DNA of 64,000 nucleotides. Source: Cellulomonas sp. SLBN-39 (lineage in GTDB: Bacteria > Actinomycetota > Actinomycetes > Actinomycetales > Cellulomonadaceae). The translations under genes and the position numbers were made by a program. The first letter of the stretch is position 1. Each line of letters starts with the position of its first letter. Positions 50,826-59,755 of this stretch are shown in pieces. The stretch spans positions 2,790,001-2,854,000 of the forward strand of contig NZ_VFOA01000001.1 in NCBI RefSeq assembly GCF_006715865.1, given 5' to 3'. The notes beneath the pieces were generated by a model, which saw only the letters and a program-made list of their open reading frames with translations, had not been told where the DNA came from and did not search any database.

Positions 50826-51839
50826 ATGCCGACCTCGGAGCGCCGCACCTGGGCGTACTTCCTCGCCGCCGCCCTCGTCTGGGGTGCGTCGTTCCTCTTC
50901 ATGAAGGTCGGCCTCGAGGGCCTCTCGCCGACGCAGGTCGCCACGGCCCGCGTCGTGCTCGGTGCCCTCGCGCTCGGGGTCGTCATGGCCGTCCAGCGTC
51001 GGGCGTGGCCGCGGGACCGTCGCACGTGGGGCCACCTGGCGGTGCTCGGCGTGGTGCTGTGCGTGCTGCCGTTCCTCGCGTTCTCGTGGGCCGGGCAGCA
51101 CCTGGCCTCCGGGCTGTCGAGCATCCTCAACGCCACGACGCCGTTGATGACCGCCCTCGCCGCCGGCCTGCTGCTGCCCACGGAGCGGCTCGCCGCCCGC
51201 CAGCGCCTGGGCCTGCTCGTCGGCGGTGTCGGCGTGGTCGTCATCGTCGGCCCCTGGACGTACCTCGGCGAGGGGGCGCTCGCGGCGCCCCTGCCCGCGG
51301 TGCTGGCCTGCCTGGGGGCGACCGCCTGCTACGGCGTCGGCCTGACGTACCTGCGCCGCTTCGTCGGCCCGCTCGGGCTGCCGGCCGAGACCATCGCCGC
51401 CGGTCAGGTGGCCGTCGCGGCCGTCGTGATGCTGCTGGCCGCACCCGTGGTGGCGCGGGGCCCGGTGGACCTCGACTGGGCCGTGGTCGGCTCGATGGTC
51501 GCCCTCGGTGCGCTCGGCACCGGAGCGGCGTACGTGTGGAACACCCGGGTCGTCCAGGCCTGGGGTGCCCAGCGCGCGTCGACGGTGACCTACCTCACGC
51601 CGGTGGTCGGGGTGGTGCTCGGGATGCTCGTCCTCGGGGAGCGGCTGCACTGGTACGAGCCCGTCGGGGGCGTGCTCGTGGTGCTCGGGATCCTGGTCGC
51701 GCAGCAGGTCAGAGGCTCGAACGAGCCGATCGCGCCGGTCCCCGCCGCCGTCGCGCCCGCCGTCGACGCACCGCCCGCCGCCCCGCTCGGTGCCCGCGCG
51801 CAGGCCTCCGACCTCGATTTGGACACCAGGAGCAACTGA
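50826..51839 (+). CDS. DMT/EamA-family exporter
   Basis: 337 residues with ten membrane segments arranged as two EamA halves: AYFLAAALVWGASFLFMKVG at the start of the first and ACLGATACYGVGLTYLRRFV at the start of the second; GLSSILNATTPLMTALAAGL and TVTYLTPVVGVVLGMLVLGE are the conserved fourth segments. A disordered Ala/Pro tail ends the protein. Such carriers export amino acids or metabolites; substrate unknown. ATG six bases after CACCGT, leaderless type, under the LysR-type site. Confidence 0.88.
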   Translation: MPTSERRTWAYFLAAALVWGASFLFMKVGLEGLSPTQVATARVVLGALALGVVMAVQRRAWPRDRRTWGHLAVLGVVLCVLPFLAFSWAGQHLASGLSSILNATTPLMTALAAGLLLPTERLAARQRLGLLVGGVGVVVIVGPWTYLGEGALAAPLPAVLACLGATACYGVGLTYLRRFVGPLGLPAETIAAGQVAVAAVVMLLAAPVVARGPVDLDWAVVGSMVALGALGTGAAYVWNTRVVQAWGAQRASTVTYLTPVVGVVLGMLVLGERLHWYEPVGGVLVVLGILVAQQVRGSNEPIAPVPAAVAPAVDAPPAAPLGARAQASDLDLDTRSN

Positions 51840-51859
51840 CGTAGAGTTCTATTCACCGA

Positions 51860-51933
51860 CGCGGGGTGGAGCAGCTCGGTAGCTCGCTGGGCTCATAACC
51901 CAGAGGTCGCAGGTTCAAATCCTGCCCCCGCTA
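51860..51933 (+). tRNA. Initiator tRNA-fMet (CAT)
   Basis: 74 bases fold as a cloverleaf: acceptor CGCGGGG/CCCCGCT, D arm GAGC/GCTC, anticodon stem CTGGG/CCCAG with loop CTCATAA, T arm GCAGG-TTCAAAT-CCTGC, discriminator A. Initiator marks are the unpaired C1 (opposite T72), the A11:T24 pair in the D stem and the GGG/CCC run next to the anticodon loop. The 3' CCA is not encoded. Confidence 0.96.
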
Positions 51934-51939
51934 CAAGAT

Positions 51940-51975
51940 GACGAAGGCCCGGACCATCAGGTCCGGGCCTTCGTC
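51940..51975 (+). terminator. Terminator of the tRNA gene
   Basis: A perfect 15-pair stem (51940-51954 with 51961-51975) with a 6-base loop, six bases after the tRNA. Confidence 0.85.
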
Positions 51976-52034
51976 GTTGTCATGCCTCGCGAGGCCTGCG
52001 CGCTCCTCGTGCGCGCCGCCGACGCGGTCGTCGG

Positions 52035-52601
52035 CTACCCGTGGGTCGCGGCGTCGAGGAGGGTCGTCGCGGCGTCGCGGGCCTCGGCGGCGGGCTCGGT
52101 GGTGCCGGTGAAGGCGGCCGTCGTCTGGGCGCCCTCGACGAGGAGGGCGATCTGCGCGCCGAGGCGGGCGTCACCTCCGGCCTGGACGGTGAGGTCCTGC
52201 ACGTAGGCGCGGAACGCGAGCTTGTGGGCGCGGGCCGCCTCCGCGACGGCAGGGGACTGGGCGCCCATCTCGCCGAAGGTGTTGATGAACCCGCAGCCGC
52301 GGAAGTCGTCGCCGGCGAACCAGTCCTCGAGGAAGTCGAACACCGACAGCAGCCGCTCGCGCGGGGTGGTGGCGGAGGCGGCGGCGCGCGCGACGCCCTG
52401 CTCCCAGAACTCGTGCCGCGCGTCGAGCACGGCGAGCACGAGCTGCTCCTTGCCGGGGAACTCCTGGTAGAGGCGCTTGAGGGAGACACCCGCGGCCCCG
52501 CGGACCTCGTCCATGCCGACGGCCTGGACGCCCCGGGCGTAGAAGAGCGCGTCGGCGGCCTCCAGCACCCGTGCGCGGGGGTCGGCTGCTGCGTCCGTCA
52601 T
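52035..52601 (-). CDS. TetR-family regulator of the adjacent hydrolase
   Basis: 188 residues. HTH at about 10-50 (ARGVQAVGMDEVRGAAGVSL, then KRLYQEFPGKEQLVLAVLDA) and a helical ligand domain with GCGFINTFGEMGA. The intergenic region to the divergent hydrolase gene holds two perfect GAGAAC-N4-GTTCTC palindromes, almost surely its operators. GAAGGGACG precedes the ATG. Confidence 0.9.
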   Translation of the reverse strand: MTDAAADPRARVLEAADALFYARGVQAVGMDEVRGAAGVSLKRLYQEFPGKEQLVLAVLDARHEFWEQGVARAAASATTPRERLLSVFDFLEDWFAGDDFRGCGFINTFGEMGAQSPAVAEAARAHKLAFRAYVQDLTVQAGGDARLGAQIALLVEGAQTTAAFTGTTEPAAEARDAATTLLDAATHG

Positions 52602-52654
52602 GGCGTCGTCCCTTCGTCCGGCGTCGGTGTGGACATCGTCCTGACGCCACCCCC

Positions 52655-53576
<922 letters not shown>

Positions 53577-53607
53577 CGTCCGCAGGGCGCCGGGTCGGCG
53601 TCGCAGG

Positions 53608-53644
53608 GCACGGCCTCGTCGGACAGGCTCCGGCGAGGCCGTGC
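53608..53644 (+). terminator. Terminator after the haloperoxidase-type gene
   Basis: GCACGGCCTCG (53608-53618) pairs with CGAGGCCGTGC (53634-53644); 11 pairs, 15-base loop. Confidence 0.65.
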
Positions 53645-53743
53645 GCCGCGCTGTGGGTGGGCGGCCGTACGGTCGGGCGTCGGCCCGGCCGGGGCGACCC
53701 TGCGGGGCGGTCGTCCCGCCCCTGCGAGAGCGAGCGTGCTGCC

Positions 53744-54103
53744 GTGCCCGACGTCCTGAGGATCCCGACCCCGCACAGCTACTCGGCCGCCGTGGCGGCC
53801 GGCGACCTCGTCTTCCTGGGGCTGCACCGCGGCTTCGGCGAGACGTTCGACGCGCAGCTGCACGACGCTCTCCGGCAGGTCGGCGCGACCCTGGAGCAGT
53901 GCGGGGCGCACCTGCACGACCTGGTCAAGGTGCAGGTCTGGCTCGCGGACGTCGCGGACCTGCCGGCCATGGAGCACGCCTTCGTCGAGCACTTCCCGGC
54001 CGACGGCTTTCCGGCGCGGATGACGGCGACGACGCAGTTCTGGGACGCGGACTGCCGCGTGATGGTCGAGGGAGTCGCCTACCGCGGCCAGGGGCGCCCC
54101 TGA
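53744..54103 (+). CDS. RidA-family protein
   Basis: 119 residues of the YjgF/RidA fold: SAAVAAGDLVFLGLH, EQCGAHLHDLVKVQVWLADV, FPARMTATTQFWDADCRVMV, ending EGVAY. RidA enzymes hydrolyse reactive enamine/imine intermediates; whether this one does depends on the active-site Arg, for which the Arg in DCRVMVEG is a candidate. GTG start is six bases after GAGCGT. Confidence 0.85.
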   Translation: MPDVLRIPTPHSYSAAVAAGDLVFLGLHRGFGETFDAQLHDALRQVGATLEQCGAHLHDLVKVQVWLADVADLPAMEHAFVEHFPADGFPARMTATTQFWDADCRVMVEGVAYRGQGRP

Positions 54104-54122
54104 GGTCGTGGCGCACCCGTCG

Positions 54123-54148
54123 CCGGCGGAGGTCCGACCCTCCGCCGG
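54123..54148. terminator. Hairpin between convergent genes
   Basis: CCGGCGGAGG (54123-54132) pairs with CCTCCGCCGG (54139-54148); 6-base loop. Confidence 0.7.
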
Positions 54149-54183
54149 TCACCTGTCCGGGCGCGCCGACCCGGACGGGTCGG

Positions 54184-54810
54184 TCAGGAGGCTGAGGGCA
54201 CCGTCCTCGTGAGGAAGGCGCGGACGTCGGCGACCTCGGCGGCGTGCACGCCGTGCGCGAGGCCGTCGTACACCCTGGCCTCCAGGGTGGTGTGCGCGGG
54301 GAGCCACTCCTGCGTGCGGGTGATCGCGTGCGCGGCGATCACCCGGTCGTCGGCGCCCCGGCCCCAGAACGCGGGCGGTCGCGTGGCGGCGAGCGTGCCG
54401 TCCGCGGGCTGCGGGGCCCCGAGGACGAAGCCGCCCAGCACGACCGTCGCCGCGACGCGCCCGGGGCGGGTGCGCAGCAGCTGGGTGGCCAGGAGCCCGC
54501 CCTGCGAGAACCCGACGGGCACCACCGTCGCGTCCGGCCCCAGCTCCGCGTCGACCCACGCCCAGACCGCGGCCGTCGCCTGCTCGACGGGTGCGGGGTC
54601 CGGGGAGCCGGGCGTCGTGATCGCGAACCAGGCGTGCCCGCCGTGCGGGAGGGCGAGCGGGGCGCGCAGCGACGCCCACGGCAAGTCCGCCACGGCCGGC
54701 CCGAGCCCGGCGAGGTCGCCCTCGTGCGAGCCGTAGCCGTGCAGGAGCAGGACCGTGGGGGAGCCGGTGCGGGACGGCGGCGCCGAGCGCAGGGCGGTGA
54801 GCGTGCTCAT
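54184..54810 (-). CDS. Alpha/beta hydrolase, phospholipase/carboxylesterase type (MhqD-like)
   Basis: 208 residues. LLLHGYGSHEGDLAGLGPAV, nucleophile in VPVGFSQGGLLATQLL, then AFWGRGADDRVIAAH (Asp) and YDGLAHGVHAAE (His): the abhydrolase_2 family. Its ATG overlaps the stop of a VOC dioxygenase-type gene (ATGA). In Bacillus the MhqO dioxygenase and MhqD hydrolase form a pair against quinones; the same pairing is seen here. Confidence 0.85.
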   Translation of the reverse strand: MSTLTALRSAPPSRTGSPTVLLLHGYGSHEGDLAGLGPAVADLPWASLRAPLALPHGGHAWFAITTPGSPDPAPVEQATAAVWAWVDAELGPDATVVPVGFSQGGLLATQLLRTRPGRVAATVVLGGFVLGAPQPADGTLAATRPPAFWGRGADDRVIAAHAITRTQEWLPAHTTLEARVYDGLAHGVHAAEVADVRAFLTRTVPSAS

Positions 54811-55736
54811 CGGGCGAGGAGCTCCTCGGTGGACGTGCCGGGCACGGACACGGTGACCTGCGTGCCCCACGGGTCGTGCACGACGAGCGAGCGGCCGTCG
54901 TCCGAGAACGGCAGCGCCGCCGCGCGCAGGCGGGCCGCGAGCGCGGTGACGTCGTCCCGCGTCGGCACCGTCACGGCGACGTCGCCGAGCCCGAGGCTGG
55001 CGGCGCGGGGCCCGGCGCCGCCGGAGTTCCACGTGTTCATGGCCAGGTGGTGGTGGTAGCCGCCCGCGGAGGCGAACAGCGCCCCGGGGTACTCGGTGAG
55101 CGTGGCCTCGAAGCCGAGGGTGTCGACGTAGAACGCGCGGGCGACGGCGAGGTCGCCGACCTGCAGGTGCACGTGGCCGACGCGGCCCGCGAGCGCCGGT
55201 CCGGCCTCGACGGCGTCGTCCGTCAGGTGGGAGCGCAGGTAGGCGTTGGGGTCGAGCCACGCGGTGCGCATGAGGATCTGCCCGCGCTCGATCTGCCACT
55301 GCTCGCGGGGGCGGTCGGTGTAGAGCTCGACGCCGTTGCCCTCGGGGTCGGTGAAGTAGAACGCCTCGGACACGCCGTGGTCGCTGGAGCCGACGAAGGT
55401 GCCGCGCTGGTCCTGGGCGGCGCGCAGCACGGTCGCGGCCAGGCTCGGGGCGTCGTCGAAGAGGAACGCGGTGTGGAACAGGCCGGCCTGGCGGGGGTCG
55501 ACGCCGGGCAGGTCCGGGGTGTGCACGAGGCGGACCATCGGGGTGGTGCCGCGGCCGAGGACGCGGTGGACCTCGCGCCCGCGGGTGCGCTCCTCGAGGG
55601 GTTCGAGCGCGAAGGCGGCGGCGTAGTAGCCGGACATGCGCTCGAGGTCGCCGACGCGCAGGGTGACGGCGTCCATGGACGTGGCGGGGTGCAGGACGCG
55701 CTCGTCGACCGCGGGTGCGGCGGGGGTGGTGGTCAC
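54807..55736 (-). CDS. VOC-family ring-cleaving dioxygenase-like protein (MhqO-like)
   Basis: 309 residues with two glyoxalase/VOC modules. Module 1 (about 20-140): TLRVGDLERMSGYYAAAFAL, GLFHTAFLFDD, EAFYFTDPEGNGVELYTDRP. Module 2 (about 180-300): GHVHLQVGDLAVARAFYVDT, YHHHLAMNTWNSG. Likely metal ligands are the His of GLFHTAF, the His of GHVHLQV and the Glu of VELY. GTG is preferred because GGAGG lies just upstream. A 20-base palindrome lies in the promoter. Confidence 0.85.
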   Translation of the reverse strand: MTTTPAAPAVDERVLHPATSMDAVTLRVGDLERMSGYYAAAFALEPLEERTRGREVHRVLGRGTTPMVRLVHTPDLPGVDPRQAGLFHTAFLFDDAPSLAATVLRAAQDQRGTFVGSSDHGVSEAFYFTDPEGNGVELYTDRPREQWQIERGQILMRTAWLDPNAYLRSHLTDDAVEAGPALAGRVGHVHLQVGDLAVARAFYVDTLGFEATLTEYPGALFASAGGYHHHLAMNTWNSGGAGPRAASLGLGDVAVTVPTRDDVTALAARLRAAALPFSDDGRSLVVHDPWGTQVTVSVPGTSTEELLAR

Positions 55737-55765
55737 GGCGGCCTCCGAGGCTCGGACGGTATCGG

Positions 55766-55785
55766 GTAGTTGAACGTACAACTAC
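55766..55785. promoter_or_regulatory. MarR-type palindromic operator of the mhqOD-like pair
   Basis: GTAGTTG-AACGTA-CAACTAC is a perfect 7-base inverted repeat. It overlaps the -35 of a minus-strand promoter (TAGTTG, 17 bases, TACCGT at 55757-55762). The shape resembles MarR/DUF24-type operators. No MarR-family gene lies in the neighbourhood. Confidence 0.7.
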
Positions 55786-55847
55786 TACGGTACGCCGGAT
55801 GTTCCCGCCCCGACAAGCCGCCCCGCGCCGCTGCCGTGGTCGCGCCG

Positions 55848-56420
55848 CTACGGCAGCCGGGAGGGCGGGCGCCGGACCGCGTCCCCCGCGCGGGTTGCGT
55901 TCAGGGGCACCGGGCTGACCAGCGTGGCGGGGCCGGCGTGCAGGACGCCGTCGGTCAGGGGGCGGCAGCGCAGCCCGCCGCGCCCGCGCAGCGCCGCGTG
56001 CGCGCCCGGGGCCAGCACGCGGTCCATCCACGCGCACGGGTGGGCCGGGCGGCCGGCGCGCAGGCGGACGGCGTCCCCGCCGGACTCCAGCACCAGCTCC
56101 TCGCCCAGCAGCGGGGCCAGCTCGGCGCCCCGCAGCACCACGTTGCGGCGGGCGAGCAGCGGGTCGAACGCCTTCACGCCCAGCTCCGCCGCCACGGCGT
56201 CGAGGGCCTCCGCGGCGATCAGCGTGACCGCGGCGTCCATGTGCGCGGCCTTGCCGAAGAACCGGTCACCCACGAGTCCCATGCCGGCCACGACCTCGGC
56301 CCGCGGCGCGTCGTGCGTCACGACCGCGGCGGCACCGTCACGCGGGCGGCCGAAGTACGCGTGCTCGGGGGAGACCAGCAGGTGCTCGATCCGGACGTCG
56401 TACCGGTACGTGGTGCTCAT
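55848..56420 (-). CDS. MOSC-domain protein
   Basis: 190 residues: VVAGMGLVGDRFFGKAAHMD, then ARRNVVLRGAELAPLLGEEL, HPCAWMDRVLAPGAHAALRG with the conserved Cys, and GRGGLRCRPLTDGVLHAG. MOSC domains occur in molybdenum-cofactor sulfurases and in N-hydroxylated-compound reductases (YiiM type). Single-domain proteins like this are usually of unknown substrate. Confidence 0.88.
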   Translation of the reverse strand: MSTTYRYDVRIEHLLVSPEHAYFGRPRDGAAAVVTHDAPRAEVVAGMGLVGDRFFGKAAHMDAAVTLIAAEALDAVAAELGVKAFDPLLARRNVVLRGAELAPLLGEELVLESGGDAVRLRAGRPAHPCAWMDRVLAPGAHAALRGRGGLRCRPLTDGVLHAGPATLVSPVPLNATRAGDAVRRPPSRLP

Positions 56421-56623
56421 GCGCCGAGCATCGACGCACCGCGCCGCGGGCACCACCCGTCGACGGCGCACCGGGACCGCTGCGTCGGTGCCGCCGGGAC
56501 CCGGGACGCCGGCAGCGGGGGTGGGGGCGCAGCCGTCGCGCGGCGTCCGCGCGGCCTACCCTTGCCCCGGGTGGTCGGGCGCAGCGGGCGTCCCGGAGCC
56601 CACGGCACGGACGAAGGTGGCAC

Positions 56624-57586
56624 ATGGCAGGCGGTCTCGCGGCGCTCCTGGACGACATCGCGGTGTTCGCGAAGCTCGCGGCGGCCTCGGTCGACGACGT
56701 CGGCGCGGCCGCGGGCCGGGCCAGTGTCAAGGCGGCCGGCGTGGTCATCGACGACACCGCGGTGACCCCGCGCTACGTGCACGGCTTCACCGCCGACCGC
56801 GAGCTGCCCGTCGTCTGGCGCATCGCCCGCGGCTCGCTGCGCAACAAGCTGCTGTTCATCCTCCCGGCCGCGCTGCTGCTCAGCCAGTTCGTGCCGTGGC
56901 TGCTCACGCCCATCCTCATGGTCGGCGGCACGTACCTCGCGTTCGAGGGCGCCGAGAAGCTGTGGGAGGCGGTCGGCGGCGGCCACGGGAAGGCCGGTGC
57001 CGAGGGTGCCGGGCAGGAGCTCCCTGCCGCCGCGCAGGGCCCGGAGACCGAGCAGAAGATGGTCACGAGCGCGATCCGCACCGACTTCATCCTGTCGGCC
57101 GAGATCATGGTCATCGCGCTCAACGAGGTCGCCGACGAGCCGTTCCTGTCCCGCACGCTCATCCTCGTGGTCGTCGCGCTCGCGATCACCGCGCTCGTCT
57201 ACGGCGTCGTCGCCCTCATCGTGAAGATGGACGACATCGGCCTGCGGCTCGCCCAGACCCGCAACGGTGCCGTGGCCTCCGCGGGTCGCGGCCTGGTCAC
57301 CGCCATGCCGAAGGTGCTCAGCGTGCTCTCCACCGTCGGGATCGTCGCGATGCTGTGGGTCGGCGGGCACATCCTGCTGGTCGGCGTCGACGAGCTCGGC
57401 TGGCACGCGCCCTACGAGCTCGTGCACCACCTCGAGGAGGCCGTGCACGGCGTCGCGGGCGTCGGCGGCTTCCTCTCCTGGCTCGTGGGTACCGCGGCCT
57501 CCGCGCTCGTCGGCGTCCTCGTGGGCGCCGTCGTCGTGCTGGTCGTGCACCAGGTCCACCGGCTGCGGCACCGCACGGCGCACTGA
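56624..57586 (+). CDS. DUF808 membrane protein (YedI-like)
   Basis: 320 residues: the start MAGGLAALLDDIAVFAKLAA and DDVGAAAGRASVKAAGVVID are diagnostic of DUF808. Several membrane segments follow (LLFILPAALLLSQFVPWLLT; VLSVLSTVGIVAMLWVGGHI; FLSWLVGTAASALVGVLVGA). Function unknown. AAGGTGG precedes the ATG; TACCCT near 56559 is a possible -10. Confidence 0.9.
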   Translation: MAGGLAALLDDIAVFAKLAAASVDDVGAAAGRASVKAAGVVIDDTAVTPRYVHGFTADRELPVVWRIARGSLRNKLLFILPAALLLSQFVPWLLTPILMVGGTYLAFEGAEKLWEAVGGGHGKAGAEGAGQELPAAAQGPETEQKMVTSAIRTDFILSAEIMVIALNEVADEPFLSRTLILVVVALAITALVYGVVALIVKMDDIGLRLAQTRNGAVASAGRGLVTAMPKVLSVLSTVGIVAMLWVGGHILLVGVDELGWHAPYELVHHLEEAVHGVAGVGGFLSWLVGTAASALVGVLVGAVVVLVVHQVHRLRHRTAH

Positions 57587-57733
57587 CCCCTCCCCGCGGG
57601 CCCGCGCGGCCGGGCGGGTGAAACACGGCTCGGAGGCGCAGCCGGGTCGCCCGTTCCTCCTCGCCCGGGCCGCGCCGCCGCTAGCGTGCGACCGGGGCGC
57701 GCGCCGTGCGCGTCCCGAGTCCTTGGGGGGACC

Positions 57734-59734
57734 GTGGTGGAGCACCGTTCGCGCGCCTGGCTGACGCCGGCGCTGGCCGTCGTCCTCGTCCTCGTCGGGC
57801 TCGTGCCCGCCGGCGCCGCCCGGGCGGACGAGCCGGACGTCGACCCGCCCGTCGTCGCGCTGGTCGACGTCGCACCCGCCGTCGTCGACGTCACCGAAGG
57901 GCCCGGCACGGTCGAGGTCACGCTCCAGGTCGCCGACGCCTCGGGCGTCGCCGGACCGGTGCAGGTCGCGCTGGCCGGACCGTCGCAGGACGCGGTCCTC
58001 GGCCCCGTCGACGCGGTCCTCGCCGCCGGGTCGGCGACGGACGGCACCCACGTCGCCGAGGTCGTCGTGCCGCAGGACGCCGCGGTCGGCTCCTGGGACG
58101 TGGTCGTCACCGCCGCCGACGTCCTGGGCACCACCCTGCCCGCCTCGACCGTCGGCGCGGTCGACGTGGTGCGCGTGGTCCCCGACGTGCAGGCTCCCGT
58201 CCTGTCCGGCCCCGTGGTGACCGCGTCGGCCGGGGGCGACCTGCGCCTCGGCACGGTCACCGTCACGGCGTCGTTCGTCCTGCACGACCCGGCCGGGGTC
58301 GACGTGCCCACGGTGCGCCTCACGCCCCCGACGGGCGACCCGGTCGAGGCGCAGGCGTCGCTGACCTCCGGCGACGTGCAGGAGGGGACGTGGACGGCGG
58401 CCCTCGCGGTGCCCCGGGGGGCGGCTGCCGGCACGTGGACGGCGAGGCTGCCCGCGCCGGCCGACCTGCTCGGCAACGTCGCACCGGAGCAGACCCTCGG
58501 CACCGTCACGCTGCGGTACTCCACGCCGGTCCCCGGCGCGCCGACGATCACGGGCACCGCGCGCGTCGGCTCCACGCTCACCGCCGTCCCCGGCAGCTGG
58601 CTGCCCGGGGGAGTGACGTTCGCGTACCGGTGGCTGCGGGACGGCAAGGCCATCGCCGGCGCCACCGGCCCCACGTACAAGGTCGTCACGGCCGACGCGG
58701 GCAGGACCCTGAAGGTCGAGGTCCGGGGCACCGCGGCAGGCGCCACGAGCGTGGCGTCCGCCACCCGCTCCGTGGAGCGCCTGCTCACGGCGACGCCCGT
58801 GCCGACGGTCTCCGGCACGGCCCGGGTGGGCTCGACGCTCACCGCCACGGCCGGCAGCTGGAAGCCCGCACCCGTGACGCTCGCGTACCAGTGGCGTCGT
58901 GACGGTGCCGCGATCCCCGGCGCGACCGCCCGCACCTACCGCCTCGTCACGGCCGACGCCGGTGCCGTGATCACCGTGCAGGTGCGCGGCTCCCGCACCG
59001 GCTACACCCCGGTCGCGCGGACGAGCGCCGCGCGCCGCGCCGAGCGGCTGCTGACCGCGACGCCCGTGCCGACGATCTCCGGCGCCGGGCGCGTCGGCAG
59101 CCGGCTGACCGCCTCCGCCGGCGCCTGGCGGCCCTCACCCGTGACGCTCACCTACCAGTGGCGTCGCAACGGCGCGGCGATCGCGGGGGCGACGTCCCGC
59201 ACCTACGTCCTGACGAAGGCCGACGCGGGAGCGTCGGTCACCGTGAGCGTGCGCGGTACGCGGTCCGGCTACACACCGGTCGCGAGGACCAGCGCCGGCC
59301 GCTCCGTCGATCGGCTCCTGACCGCCACCCCGACCCCGAAGATCACCGGGACGCGCCTGCCCGGCAAGGTGCTCACGGCTGCGCCCGGGGCGTGGAAGCC
59401 CTCGTCCGTCGCGCTGTCGTACCAGTGGCGCCGCAACGGCGCGGCGATCAGCGGGGCGACGGGACGGACGTACACGGTGCGCACCGCGGACGCGGGCGCC
59501 GCCATCTCCGTCGTCGTCACGGGGCGCAGGGCCGGGTACACGACGGTGGCGCGGGCGAGCGCCGCGGTGCGGATCGGCCCCGCGCGCCCCGCGGACAAGG
59601 ACTGCGCGGACTTCTCCACCTGGTCCGCGGCGCAGGCCTGGTTCCTGAAGTACTTCCCCCACTACGGCGACGTCGCCCGCCTGGACGGCGACAACGACCG
59701 CATCGCCTGCGAGTCGCTGCCCGGGGCGCCCTGA
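57734..59734 (+). CDS. Secreted repeat protein with an excalibur calcium-binding domain
   Basis: 666 residues. A Sec signal (AWLTPALAVVLVLVGLVPAG, cut near ARA-DEP), two Ig-like/beta domains (about 30-265), then four near-identical units of about 85 residues (from about 268, 355, 442, 529), each with GTARVGSTLTA, PVTLAYQWRRDG, AIPGATARTY and VTADAGAVITVQVRG, and a C-terminal excalibur domain (KDCADFSTWSAAQAW ... LDGDNDRIACE, with Cys pair and DxDxDxxxCE loop). A wall-associated or calcium-dependent adhesive role is inferred. GTG at 57734 or 57737 follows GGGGGG; TAGCGT at 57682 is a likely -10. Confidence 0.85.
   Translation: MVEHRSRAWLTPALAVVLVLVGLVPAGAARADEPDVDPPVVALVDVAPAVVDVTEGPGTVEVTLQVADASGVAGPVQVALAGPSQDAVLGPVDAVLAAGSATDGTHVAEVVVPQDAAVGSWDVVVTAADVLGTTLPASTVGAVDVVRVVPDVQAPVLSGPVVTASAGGDLRLGTVTVTASFVLHDPAGVDVPTVRLTPPTGDPVEAQASLTSGDVQEGTWTAALAVPRGAAAGTWTARLPAPADLLGNVAPEQTLGTVTLRYSTPVPGAPTITGTARVGSTLTAVPGSWLPGGVTFAYRWLRDGKAIAGATGPTYKVVTADAGRTLKVEVRGTAAGATSVASATRSVERLLTATPVPTVSGTARVGSTLTATAGSWKPAPVTLAYQWRRDGAAIPGATARTYRLVTADAGAVITVQVRGSRTGYTPVARTSAARRAERLLTATPVPTISGAGRVGSRLTASAGAWRPSPVTLTYQWRRNGAAIAGATSRTYVLTKADAGASVTVSVRGTRSGYTPVARTSAGRSVDRLLTATPTPKITGTRLPGKVLTAAPGAWKPSSVALSYQWRRNGAAISGATGRTYTVRTADAGAAISVVVTGRRAGYTTVARASAAVRIGPARPADKDCADFSTWSAAQAWFLKYFPHYGDVARLDGDNDRIACESLPGAP
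58533..59580 (+). repeat. Four tandem Ig-like repeats in the secreted protein gene
   Basis: Four copies of about 260 bases. The segment encoding YQWRR(D/N)GAAI and the one encoding ERLLTATP(V/T)PT(I/V)SG recur at the same spacing. The last three copies are most alike, pointing to recent duplication or conversion. Confidence 0.85.
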
Positions 59735-59755
59735 CGCCCTCCGCCGTCGCGTCGC

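Noticed and set aside
51860-51933. C1/T72 mismatch in the initiator tRNA considered as an anomaly
   Set aside because: An unpaired 1-72 position is the normal mark of bacterial initiator tRNA, and a pyrimidine there is, as far as I recall, usual in actinobacteria.
57614-57662. Stretch GTGAAACACGGC ... GGCGCAGCCGGG before the secreted-protein gene that recalls a c-di-GMP (GEMM) riboswitch
   Set aside because: Only two short pieces fit; the P2 stem and the tetraloop receptor expected between them are missing, and the TAGCGT -10 lies downstream of it, so it would not be in the transcript.
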